The notes under the pieces: generated by a model
Databases searched by the model: none
What the model saw: only the letters and a program-made list of their open reading frames with translations
Told to the model about the DNA's origin: nothing
Shown: one piece after another, positions 15,001 to 27,000 of the stretch
Position numbering within the stretch: the stretch's first letter is position 1
How the letters are laid out: every line of letters starts with the position of its first letter
Position numbers and translations under genes: made by a program
Origin: Auanema rhodensis
Taxonomy: Eukaryota; Nematoda; Chromadorea; Rhabditida; Rhabditidae
Length of the DNA: 64,000 nucleotides
NCBI GenBank assembly: GCA_964057225.1
Contig: OZ059900.1
Coordinates: forward strand, 6,830,501-6,894,500
Direction of reading: 5' to 3'

Positions 15001-18000
15001 TTAGTACATGGAACTTTATTATAAGAATAGTATTCCTTTTGGGAGCTCAGTTACGGCAATGGCAGATAACCTCAAATGGAGATAGATCTGGACTTCTTTC
15101 GAAACTCATTTTCTATTCGTTAACAATTTTTTTAGTTATTATTTTGAAGAGTGGAGTATGTTTGACGATGATGTCCTATCAATTGCCTCAGTACCCGATG
15201 CTCCCATCTCCAACTATGAAGATAAAGATGTTTAAATTCCTGTTAGAAGCTTTGATAGTGCATTTATGCAACTATTTATTCGGCAGGAAGCAAACAATAT
15301 ACGGTAAAAATTTAAATTTTAATCGTTTATTTTTCATTAGGACCTTACTATTCTAATTGACTGATATGGAATATCCACAACATACCCGTTTTCGTTTCGA
15401 ACAAGAAAGTTCGGAAGACAACTAGCATGAAAAAAGAGATGTGGAAGTTAATTAGTACATGGAACTTTATTATAAGAATAGTATTCCTTTTGGGAGCTCA
15501 GTTACGGCAATGGCAGATAACCTCAAATGGAGATAGATCTGGACTTCTTTCGAAACTCATTTTCTATTCGTTAACAATTTTTTTAGTTATTATTTTGAAG
15601 AGTGGAGTATGTTTGACGATGATGTCCTATCAATTGCCTCAGTACCCGATGCTCCCATCTCCAACTATGAAGATAAAGATGTTTAAATTCCTGTTAGAAG
15701 CTTTGATAGTGCATTTATGCAACTATTTATTCGGCAGGAAGCAAACAATATACGGTAAAAATTTAAATTTTAATCGTTTATTTTTCATTAGGACCTTACT
15801 ATTCTAATTGACTGATATGGAATATCCACAACATACCCGTTTTCGTTTCGAACAAGAAAGTTCGGAAGACAACTAGCATGAAAAAAGAGATGTGGAAGTT
15901 AATTAGTACATGGAACTTTATTATAAGAATAGTATTCCTTTTGGGAGCTCAGTTACGGCAATGGCAGATAACCTCAAATGGAGATAGATCTGGACTTTTT
16001 TCGAAACTCATTTTCTATTCGTTAACAATTTTTTTAGTTATTATTTTGAAGAGTGGAGTATGTTTGACGATGATGTCCTATCAATTGCCTCAGTACCCGA
16101 TGCTCCCATCTCCAACTATGAAGATAAAGATGTTTAAATTCCTGTTAGAAGCTTTGATAGTGCATTTATGCAACTATTTATTCGGCAGGAAGCAAACAAT
16201 ATACGGTAAAAATTTAAATTTTAATCGTTTATTTTTCATTAGGACCTTACTATTTTAATTGACTGATATGGAAAATCCACAACATACCCGTTTTCGTTTC
16301 GAACAAGAAAGTTCGGAAGACAACTAGCATGAAAAAAGAGATGTGGAAGTTAATTAGTACATGGAACTTTATTATAAGAATAGTATTCCTTTTGGGAGCT
16401 CAGTTACGGCAATGGCAGATAACCTCAAATGGAGATAGATCTGGACTTCTTTCGAAACTCATTTTCTATTCGTTAACAATTTTTTTAGTTATTATTTTGA
16501 AGAGTGGAGTATGTTTGACGATGATGTCCTATCAATTGCCTCAGTACCCGATGCTCCCATCTCCAACTATGAAGATAAAGATGTTTAAATTCCTGTTAGA
16601 AGCTTTGATAGTGCATTTATGCAACTATTTATTCGGCAGGAAGCAAACAATATACGGTAAAAATTTAAATTTTAATCGTTTATTTTTCATTAGGACCTTA
16701 CTATTCCAATTGACTGATATGGAAAATCCACAACATACCCGTTTTCGTTTCGAACAAGAAAGTTCGGAAGACAACTAGCATGAAAAAAGAGATGTGGAAG
16801 TTAATTAGTACATGGAACTTTATTATAAGAATAGTATTCCTTTTGGGAGCTCAGTTACGGCAATGGCAGATAACCTCAAATGGAGATAGATCTGGACTTC
16901 TTTCGAAACTCATTTTCTATTCGTTAACAATTTTTTTAGTTATTATTTTGAAGAGTGGAGTATGTTTGACGATGATGTCCTATCAATTGCCTCAGTACCC
17001 GATGCTCCCATCTCCAACTATGAAGATAAAGATGTTTAAATTCCTGTTAGAAGCTTTGATAGTGCATTTATGCAACTATTTATTCGGCAGGAAGCAAACA
17101 ATATACGGTAAAAATTTAAATTTTAATCGTTTATTTTTCATTAGGACCTTACTATTCTAATTGACTGATATGGAATATCCACAACATACCCGTTTTCGTT
17201 TCGAACAAGAAAGTTCGGAAGACAACTAGCATGAAAAAAGAGATGTGGAAGTTAATTAGTACATGGAACTTTATTATAAGAATAGTATTCCTTTTGGGAG
17301 CTCAGTTACGGCAATGGCAGATAACCTCAAATGGAGATAGATCTGGACTTCTTTCGAAACTCATTTTCTATTCGTTAACAATTTTTTTAGTTATTATTTT
17401 GAAGAGTGGAGTATGTTTGACGATGATGTCCTATCAATTGCCTCAGTACCCGATGCTCCCATCTCCAACTATGAAGATAAAGATGTTTAAATTCCTGTTA
17501 GAAGCTTTGATAGTGCATTTATGCAACTATTTATTCGGCAGGAAGCAAACAATATACGGTAAAAATTTAAATTTTAATCGTTTATTTTTCATTAGGACCT
17601 TACTATTCTAATTGACTGATATGGAAAATCCACAACATACCCGTTTTCGTTTCGAACAAGAAAGTTCGGAAGACAACTAGCATGAAAAAAGAGATGTGGA
17701 AGTTAATTAGTACATGGAAGTTTATTATAAGAATAGTATTCCTTTTGGGAGCTCAGTTACGGTAATGGCAGATAACCTCAAATGGAGATAGATCTGGACT
17801 TCTTTCGAAACTCATTTTCTATTCGTTAACAATTTTTTTAGTTATTATTTTGAAGAGTGGAGTATGTTTGACCATGATGTCCTATCAATTGCCTCAGTAC
17901 CCGATGCTCCCATCTCCAACTATGAAGATAAAGATGTTTAAATTCCTGTTAGAAGCTTTGATAGTGCATTTATGCAACTATTTATTCGGCAGGAAGCAAA

Positions 18001-19210
18001 CAATATACGGTAAAAATTTAAATTTTAATCGTTTATTTTTTATTAGGACCTTACTATTCTAATTGACTGATATGGAAAATCCACAACATACCCGTTTTCG
18101 TTTCGAACAAGAAAGTTCGGAAGACAACTAGCATGAAAAAAGAGATGTGGAAGTTAATTAGTACATGGAAGTTTATTATAAGAATAGTATTCCTTTTGGG
18201 AGCTCAGTTACGGTAATGGCAGATAACCTCAAATGGAGATAGATCTGGACTTCTTTCGAAACTCATTTTCTATTCGTTAACAATTTTTTTAGTTATTATT
18301 TTGAAGAGTGGAATATGTTTGACGATGATGTCCTATCAATTGCCTCAGTACCCGATGCTCCCATCTCCAACTATGAAGATAAAGATGTTTAAATTTCTGT
18401 TAGAAGCTTTGATAGTCCATTTATGCAACTATTTATTCGGCAGGAAGCAAACAATATACGGTAAAAATTTAAATTTTAATCGTTTATTTTTCATTAGGAC
18501 CTTACTATTCTAATTGACTGATATGGAAAATCCACAACATACCCGTTTTCGTTTCGAACAAGAAAGTTCGGAAGACAACTAGCATGAAAAAAGAGATGTG
18601 GAAGTTAATTAGTACATGGAAGTTTATTATAAGAATAGTATTCCTTTTGGGAGCTCAGTTACGGTAATGGCAGATAACCTCAAATGGAGATAGATCTGGA
18701 CTTCTTTCGAAACTCATTTTCTATTCGTTAACAATTTTTTTAGTTATTATTTTGAAGAGTGGAGTATGTTTGACCATGATGTCCTATCAATTGCCTCAGT
18801 ACCCGATGCTCCCATCTCCAACTATGAAGATAAAGATGTTTAAATTCCTGTTAGAAGCTTTGATAGTGCATTTATGCAACTATTTATTCGGCAGGAAGCA
18901 AACAATATACGGTAAAAATTTAAATTTTAATCGTTTATTTTTCATTAGGACCTTACTATTCTAATTGACTGATATGGAAAATCCACAACATACCCGTTTT
19001 CGTTTCGAACAAGAAAGTTCGGAAGACAACTAGCATGAAAAAAGAGATGTGGAAGTTAATTAGTACATGGAACTTTATTATAAGAATAGTATTCCTTTTG
19101 GGAGCTCAGTTACGGTAATGGCAGATAACCTCAAATGGAGATAGATCTGGACTTCTTTCGAAACTCATTTTCTATTCGTTAACAATTTTTTTAGTTATTA
19201 TTTTGAAGAG
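1..19210 (+). repeat. 451-bp satellite array (about 42 copies, open at the left edge)
   Basis: Head-to-tail copies recur every 451 bp with very few differences. The array begins before the window and ends in a divergent copy at 19211. Variants recur in blocks: copies with both gaactttatt and ttacggcaatgg cluster at about 9.1-10.4 kb, 11.4 kb and 15.0-17.6 kb, and a copy with catttatacaac occurs at 4771 and again exactly 20 units later at 13791. That points to segmental re-duplication inside the array. Each monomer holds two intron-like segments and a decayed reading frame, described in the next entry. The short ORFs visible in every copy cross those introns and are not separate genes. Confidence 0.97.
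18760..19210 (+). pseudogene. Exon-intron structure inside one 451-bp monomer (representative copy)
   Basis: In this monomer exon a is 18760-18911 and starts TGG AGT ATG TTT GAC. Intron A is 18912-18948 (gtaaaa...cattag, 37 nt), exon b is 18949-19177, and intron B is 19178-19210 (gttaac...gaagag, 33 nt). The exonic total is 381 nt, or 127 codons, so consecutive monomers stay in one frame. The conceptual peptide is protein-like, for example VRSFDSAFMQLFIRQEANN after the first stop and NSIPFGSSVTVMADNLKW in exon b. Five in-frame stops (TAA or TAG) interrupt the consensus. One reads TAT in copies near 8379, 10015 and 11368, and another reads CAA at 16706. I infer an amplified, decayed gene fragment. 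I do not recognise the protein family. Confidence 0.6.
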
Positions 19211-19366
19211 TGGAGTATGTTTGACGATGATGTCCTATCAATTGCCTCAGTACCCGATGCTCCCATCTTTAACTATGGAGACACTGCTCAAGGTTCACAA
19301 AGGTATGATAACATATCATATGATAATTTAAAATGGAGGAAGAAGTTTCAAAAATTGTGTATGTGA
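19211..19366 (+). pseudogene. Divergent last satellite copy ending as an open terminal exon
   Basis: The last copy follows the satellite to about 19267 and then leaves the consensus. Its frame stays open for 51 codons and ends in TGA at 19364-19366. It begins WSMFDDDVLSIAS and continues into a unique segment with NYGDTAQGSQRYDN and DNLKWRKKFQKLCM. The DNLKWR string also occurs in exon b of the normal monomer, so the divergent end is related to the repeat rather than foreign. The stop codon the normal monomers carry at this point (gtttaa) is absent. It may be the original 3' end of the gene that seeded the satellite. It could also be a chance open stretch of 156 nt. Confidence 0.45.
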
Positions 19367-19894
19367 GAAAGGAAAAAAAACTAAAATAAGCAACAAATTG
19401 GAAGAACTAAACAAACGCTAAAACAAGAATAAAGAAAAAAAATTCAAAAAATTCTATGAAAGAGAAAAACGAAAATTGAAAAAAGTTAAAAAGGGAAAGA
19501 AAAAAAGGTAAAAAAAAAAAAAAAAGGCCAAAAAAAGAATTAAACGAAAAAAACTTTTCAAAAGGTTATGAAAATATAAAAAAAAACAAAAAAAAACGGA
19601 AAAAAAGGCTTAAAAAAAAGAGTTGAACAAAAAAAATAAGAAAAAGGGTTTAAAAAGTAAAAAAACTGAAAAAAAGGCTTAAAAAAAAGAATTGAACAAA
19701 AAAAATCTTAAAAAAGGTTATGAAAAAGAGGAACTGAAAAAAAGGCTTTAAAAAAATTGAACAAAAAAATCGTAAAAAAGTTATAAAAAAGAAAAAAAAG
19801 GTTACAGAACAAATTGAACGAAAAGAATTTGAAAAAAGTTAACAAAAGGGTAAAAAAAAAAAGAAAAAAAAATATCAAGAATGTAGTTTTGAAA
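19367..19894. repeat. A-rich degenerate tandem repeat
   Basis: About 530 bp is dominated by A runs with imperfect copies of a ggcttaaaaaaaagaattga-type unit of roughly 40-60 bp. No gene is visible. Open frames on the complementary strand are low-complexity Phe/Leu runs produced by the base composition. It joins the 451-bp array to the unique linker. Confidence 0.8.
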
Positions 19895-20080
19895 AAAAAA
19901 AGCCCTCTGCCAGCACAACTTTGCGCCAACTTGTATATTTCTCTACGGAAATAGAGAACAACAGATTATGGAATATCATGCTAAGAAGGAAGATCAGTTG
20001 AATCACCTTAGAGGATGGGGCTTTTACCACTCACTATATCAATCAGATTCCATAAAGTAAATGTCAACAACAAATGATAC
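19895..20080 (+). other. Unique linker between the two satellites, possible exon relic
   Basis: This short stretch is non-repetitive and has normal base composition. One + frame is open from about 19895 to the stop at 20058 and reads like ordinary protein, for example QQIMEYHAKKEDQLNHLRGW followed by GFYHSLYQSDSIK. Its last codons, ATA AAG, run straight into TAA, where gtaaat could be a splice donor. I do not recognise it. It may be a leftover exon of the gene that seeded the flanking satellites. Confidence 0.35.
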
Positions 20081-20669
20081 ATATTCCTCAGGCAGAAAAT
20101 GGTATACGGTATAAATTGAAATTTTGGTTAATTTTTTTTTCACAGGGACAGCAGTATTCCAATTTACTGAAAAACTCCTGATAGAAGCTTCACCAGTGCA
20201 TATATGCTTGTATATTCCTCAGGCAGAAAATGGTATACGGTATAAATTGAAATTTTGATTAATTTTTTTTTCACAGGGACAGCAGTATTCCAATTTACTG
20301 AAAAACTCCTGATAGAAGCTTCACCAGTGCATATATGCTTGTATATTCCTCAGGCAGAAAATGGTATACGGTATAAATTAAAATTTTGATTAATTTTTTT
20401 TTCACAGGGACAGCAGTATTCCAATTTACTGAAAAACTCCTGATAGAAGCTTCACCAGTGCATATATGCTTGTATATTCCTCAGGCAGAAAATGGTATAC
20501 GGTATAAATTGAAATTTTGATTAATTTTTTTTTCACAGGGACAGCAGTATTCCAATTTACTGAAAAACTCCTGATCGAGGCTTCACCAGTGCATATATGC
20601 CTGTATATTCCTCAGGCAGAAAATGGTATACGGTATAAATTGAAATTTTGATTAATTTTTTTTTCACAG

Positions 20670-20961
20670 GGACAGCAGTATTGCAATTTATTGATATGGA
20701 TAATCCACAACATTAGGAGCATCTTCCTTCTCACGATTCTCATTTTCAATTGGTTAACATTTTCTTTTTTGTATTTATTTTCAACAGTGGGGCAAGTTTG
20801 ACGATGAGCTTCACTACGCGTTGTTATCTTCTCACACTGTCGGAACGAAAATGTCGAAACTCCTGATAGAAGCTTCACCAGTGCATATATGCTTGTATAT
20901 TCCTCAGGCAGAAAATGGTATACGGTATAAATTGAAATTTTGATTAATTTTTTTTTCACAG
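20670..20961 (+). pseudogene. Exon-intron structure inside one 292-bp unit (representative copy)
   Basis: Exon 1 is 20670-20752, intron B 20753-20787 (gttaac...caacag, 35 nt), exon 2 20788-20917, and intron A 20918-20961 (gtatac...cacag, 44 nt). The exonic total is 213 nt, or 71 codons, so units stay in frame. The peptide begins GTAVLQFIDMDNPQH, hits a TAG, then continues through HFQL and WGKFDDELHYALLSSHTVG to ASPVHICLYIPQAEN. Intron B falls at the same place as intron B of the 451-bp monomer and both start with gttaac. The frame compensates between the two satellites at intron A. I infer common descent from one spliced gene. The TAG is in every long unit I checked. Confidence 0.55.
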
Positions 20962-21048
20962 GGACAGCAGTATTCCAATTTACTGAAAAACTCCTGATAG
21001 AAGCTTCACCAGTGCATATATGCTTGTATATTCCTCAGGCAGAAAATG
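20962..21048 (+). other. Fully open 87-nt exon of the 131-bp unit (representative copy)
   Basis: The 131-bp unit is one 87-nt exon plus a 44-nt intron running from gtatac to cacag. The exon is 29 codons, keeps the frame between copies and has no stop. It reads GTAVFQFTEKLLIEA followed by SPVHICLYIPQAEN. Across the array the acceptor changes sequence (cacag, atacag, cctag) but always keeps AG. The deletion that made it from the long unit removed 126 exonic nt, which is also in frame. Runs of short units near 24.8-26.0, 26.3-26.8 and 30.0-30.5 kb would encode an uninterrupted 29-residue repeat if transcribed and spliced. The long units that punctuate them carry a TAG. Confidence 0.5.
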
Positions 21049-24000
21049 GTATACGGTATAAATTGAAATTTTGGTTAATTTTTTTTTCACAGGGACAGCA
21101 GTATTGCAATTTATTGATATGGATAATCCACAACATTAGGAGCATCTTCCTTCTCACGATTCTCATTTTCAATTGGTTAACATTTTCTTTTTTGTATTTA
21201 TTTTCAACAGTGGGGCAAGTTTGACGATGAGCTTCACTACGCGTTGTTATCTTCTCACACTGTCGGAACGAAAATGTCGAAACTCCTGATAGAAGCTTCA
21301 CCAGTGCATATATGCTTGTATATTCCTCAGGCAGAAAATGGTATACGGTATAAATTGAAATTTTGATTAATTTTTTTTTCACAGGGACAGCAGTATTCCA
21401 ATTTACTGAAAAACTCCTGATAGAAGCTTCACCAGTGCATATATGCTTGTATATTCCTCAGGCAGAAAATGGTATACGGTATAAATTGAAATTTTGGTTA
21501 ATTTTTTTTTCACAGGGACAGCAGTATTGCAATTTATTGATATGGATAATCCACAACATTAGGAGCATCTTCCTTCTCACGATTCTCATTTTCAATTGGT
21601 TAACATTTTCTTTTTTGTATTTATTTTCAACAGTGGGGCAAGTTTGACGATGAGCTTCACTACGCGTTGTTATCTTCTCACACTGTCGGAACGAAAATGT
21701 CGAAACTCCTGATAGAAGCTTCACCAGTGCATATATGCTTGTATATTCCTCAGGCAGAAAATGGTATACGGTATAAATTGAAATTTTGATTAATTTTTTT
21801 TTCACAGGGACAGCAGTATTCCAATTTACTGAAAAACTCCTGATGGAGGCTTCACCAGTGCATATATGCCTGTATATTCCTCAGGCAGAAAATGGTATAC
21901 GGTATCAATTGAAATTTTGATTAATTTTTGTTTCACAGGGACAGCAGTATTCCAATTTATTGATATGGATAATCCACAACATTAGAAGCATCTTCCTTCT
22001 CACGATTCTCATTTTCAATTGGTTAACATTTTCTTTTTTGTATTTTTTTTCAACAGTGGGGCAAGTTTGACGATGAGCTTCACTACGCGTTGTTATCTTC
22101 TTACACTGTCGGAACGAAAATGTCGAAACTCCTGATAGAAGCTTCACCAGTGCATATATGCCTGTATATTCCTCAGGCAGAAAATGGTATACGGTATAAA
22201 TTAAAACTTTGAATAATTTTTTTTTCACAGGCACAGCAGTATTGCAATTTATTGATATGGATAATCCACAACATTAGGAGCATCTTCCTTCTCACGATTC
22301 TCATTTTCAATTGGTCAACATTTTCTTTTTTGTATTTATTTTCAACAGTGGGGCAAGTTTGACGATGAGCTTCACTACGCGTTGTTATCTTCTCACACTG
22401 TCGGAACGAAAATGTCGAAACTCCTGATAGAAGCTTCACCAGTGCATATATGCTTGTATATTCCTCAGGCAGAAAATGGTATACGGTATAAATTGAAATT
22501 TTGATTAATTTTTTTTTCACAGGGACAGCAGTATTCCAATTTACTGAAAAACTCCTGATAGAAGCTTCACCAGTGCATATATGCTTGTATATTCCTCAGG
22601 CAGAAAATGGTATACGGTATAAATTGAAATTTTGGTTAATTTTTTTTTCACAGGGACAGCAGTATTGCAATTTATTGATATGGATAATCCACAACATTAG
22701 GAGCATCTTCCTTCTCACGATTCTCATTTTCAATTGGTTAACATTTTCTTTTTTGTATTTATTTTCAACAGTGGGGCAAGTTTGACGATGAGCTTCACTA
22801 CGCGTTGTTATCTTCTCACACTGTCGGAACGAAAATGTCGAAACTCCTGATAGAAGCTTCACCAGTGCATATATGCTTGTATATTCCTCAGGCAGAAAAT
22901 GGTATACGGTATAAATTGAAATTTTGATTAATTTTTTTTTCACAGGGACAGCAGTATTCCAATTTACTGAAAAACTCCTGATAGAAGCTTCACCAGTGCA
23001 TATATGCTTGTATATTCCTCAGGCAGAAAATGGTATACGGTATAAATTGAAATTTTGGTTAATTTTTTTTTCACAGGGACAGCAGTATTGCAATTTATTG
23101 ATATGGATAATCCACAACATTAGGAGCATCTTCCTTCTCACGATTCTCATTTTCAATTGGTTAACATTTTCTTTTTTGTATTTATTTTCAACAGTGGGGC
23201 AAGTTTGACGATGAGCTTCACTACGCGTTGTTATCTTCTCACACTGTCGGAACTAAATGTCGAAACTCCTGATAGAAGCTTCACCAGTGCATATATGCTT
23301 GTATATTCCTCAGGCAGAAAATGGTATACGGTATAAATTGAAATTTTGATTAATTTTTTTTTCACAGGGACAGCAGTATTCCAATTTACTGAAAAACTCC
23401 TGATGGAGGCTTCACCAGTGCATATATGCCTGTATATTCCTCAGGCAGAAAATGGTATACGGTATCAATTGAAATTTTGATTAATTTTTGTTTCACAGGG
23501 ACAGCAGTATTCCAATTTATTGATATGGATAATCCACAACATTAGAAGCATCTTCCTTCTCACGATTCTCATTTTCAATTGGTTAACATTTTCTTTTTTG
23601 TATTTTTTTTCAACAGTGGGGCAAGTTTGACGATGAGCTTCACTACGCGTTGTTATCTTCTTACACTGTCGGAACGAAAATGTCGAAACTCCTGATAGAA
23701 GCTTCACCAGTGCATATATGCCTGTATATTCCTCAGGCAGAAAATGGTATACGGTATAAATTAAAACTTTGAATAATTTTTTTTTCACAGGGACAGCAGT
23801 ATTGCAATTTATTGATATGGATAATCCACAACATTAGGAGCATCTTCCTTCTCACGATTCTCATTTTCAATTGGTTAACATTTTCTTTTTTGTATTTATT
23901 TTCAACAGTGGGGCAACTTTGACGATGAGCTTCACTACGCGTTGTTATCTTCTCACACTGTCGGAACGAAAATGTCGAAACTCCTGATAGAAGCTTCACC

Positions 24001-27000
24001 AGTGCATATATGCTTGTATATTCCTCAGGCAGAAAATGGTATACGGTATAAATTGAAATTTTGATTAATTTTTTTTTCACAGGGACAGCAGTATTCCAAT
24101 TTACTGAAAAACTCCTGATGGAGGCTTCACCAGTGCATATATGCCTGTATATTCCTCAGGCAGAAAATGGTATACGGTATAAATTGAAATTTTGATTAAT
24201 TTTTTTTTCACAGGGACAGCAGTATTGCAATTTATTGATATGGATAATCCACAACATTAGGAGCATCTTCCTTCTCACGATTCTCATTTTCAATTGGTTA
24301 ATATTTTCTTTTTTGTATTTATTTTCAACAGTGGGGCAAGTTTGACGATGAGCTTCACTACGCGTTGTTATCTTCTCACACTGTCGGAACGAAAATGTCG
24401 AAACTGCTGATAGAAGCTTCACCAGTGCATATATGCCTGTATATTCCTCAGGCAGAAAATGGTATACGGTATAAATTGAAATTTTGATTAATTTTTTTTT
24501 CACAGGGACAGCAGTATTGCAATTTATTGATATGGATAATCCACAACATTAGGAGCATCTTCCTTCTCACGATTCTCATTTTCAATTGGTTAATATTTTC
24601 TTTTTTGTATTTATTTTCAACAGTGGGGCAAGTTTGACGATGAGCTTCACTACGCGTTGTTATCTTCTCACACTGTCGGAACGAAAATGTCGAAACTCCT
24701 GATAGAAGCTTCACCAGTGCATATATGCTTGTATATTCCTCAGGCAGAAAATGGTATACGGTATCAATTGAAATTTTGATTAATTTTTGTTTCACAGGGA
24801 CAGCAGTATTCCAATTTACTGAAAAACTCCTGATGGAGGCTTCACCAGTGCATATATGCCTGTATATTCCTCAGGCAGAAAATGGTATACGGTATAAATT
24901 GAAATTTTGATTAATTTTTTTTTCACAGGGACAGCAGTATTCCAATTTACTGAAAAACTCCTGATGGAGGCTTCACCAGTGCATATATGCCTGTATATTC
25001 CTCAGGCAGAAAATGGTATACGGTATCAATTGAAATTTTGATTAATTTTTGTTTCACAGGGACAGCAGTATTCCAATTTACTGAAAAACTCCTGATGGAG
25101 GCTTCACCAGTGCATATATGCCTGTATATTCCTCAGGCAGAAAATGGTATACGGTATAAATTGAAATTTTGATTAATTTTTTTTTCACAGGGACAGCAGT
25201 ATTCCAATTTACTGAAAAACTCCTGATGGAGGCTTCACCAGTGCATATATGCCTGTATATTCCTCAGGCAGAAAATGGTATACGGTATCAATTGAAATTT
25301 TGATTAATTTTTGTTTCACAGGGACAGCAGTATTCCAATTTACTGAAAAACTCCTGATGGAGGCTTCACCAGTGCATATATGCCTGTATATTCCTCAGGC
25401 AGAAAATGGTATACGGTACAAATTAAAACTTTGAATAATTTTTTTTTCACAGGGACAGCAGTATTCCAATTTACTGAAAAACTCCTGATGGAGGCTTCAC
25501 CAGTGCATATATGCTTGTATATTCCTCAGGCAGAAAATGGTATACGGTATAAATTGAAACTTTGAATAATTTTTTTTTCACAGGGACAGCAGTATTCCAA
25601 TTTACTGAAAAACTCCTGATGGAGGCTTCACCAGTGCATATATGCCTGTATATTCCTCAGGCAGAAAATGGTATACGGTATAAATTGAAATTTTGATTAA
25701 CTTTTTTTTCACAGGAACAGCAGTATTCCAATTTACTGAAAAACTCCTGATGGAGGCTTCACCAGTGCATATATGCCTGTATATTCCTCAGGCAGAAAAT
25801 GGTATACGGTATCAATTGAAATTTTGATTAATTTTTGTTTCACAGGGACAGCAGTATTCCAATTTACTGAAAAACTCCTGATGGAGGCTTCACCAGTGCA
25901 TATATGCCTGTATATTCCTCAGGCAGAAAATGGTATACGGTATAAATTGAAATTTTGATTAATTTTTTTTTCACAGGGACAGCAGTATTGCAATTTATTG
26001 ATATGGATAATTCACAACATTAGGAGCATCTTCCTTCTCACGATTCTTATTTTCAATTGGTTAACATTTTTTTTTGTTTTTATTTTCAACAGTGGGGCAA
26101 GTTTGACGATGAGCTTCACTACGCGTTGTTATCTTCTCACACTGTCGGAACGAAAATGTCGAAACTCCTGATAGAAGCTTCACCAGTGCATATATGCCTG
26201 TATATTCCTCAGGCAGAAAATGGTATACGGTATAAATTGAAATTTTGATTAATTTTTTTTTCACAGGGACAGCAGTATTCCAATTTACTGAAAAACTCCT
26301 GATGGAGGCTTCACCAGTGCATATATGCCTGTATATTCCTCAGGCAGAAAATGGTATACGGTATAAATTGAAATTTTGATTAATTTTTTTTTCACAGGGA
26401 CAGCAGTATTCCAATTTACTGAAAAACTCCTGATGGAGGCTTCACCAGTGCATATATGCCTGTATATTCCTCAGGCAGAAAATGGTATACGGTATAAATT
26501 GAAATTTTGATTAATTTTTTTTTCACAGGGACAGCAGTATTCCAATTTACTGAAAAACTCCTGATGGAGGCTTCACCAGTGCATATATGCCTGTATATTC
26601 CTCAGGCAGAAAATGGTATACGGTATAAATTGAATATTTGATTAATTTTTTTTTCACAGGGACAGCAGTATTCCAATTTACTGAAAAACTCCTGATGGAG
26701 GCTTCACCAGTGCATATATGCCTGTATATTCCTCAGGCAGAAAATGGTATACGGTATAAATTGAAATTTTGATTAATTTTTTTTTCACAGGGACAGCAGT
26801 ATTGCAATTTATTGATATGGATAATCCACAACATTAGGAGCATCTTCCTTCTCACGATTCTCATTTTCAATTGGTTAACATTTTTTTTTTGTATTTATTT
26901 TCAACAGTGGGGCAAGTTTGACGATGAGCTTCACTACGCGTTGTTATCTTCTCACACTGTCGGAACGAAAATGTCGAAACTCCTGATAGAAGCTTCACCA

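Noticed and set aside
261-18964. Repeated 70-, 126- and 149-codon ORFs in every 451-bp monomer
   Set aside because: Most start at TTG rather than ATG, run through the predicted introns, and lie out of the frame that gives protein-like exons. They are by-products of the repeat.
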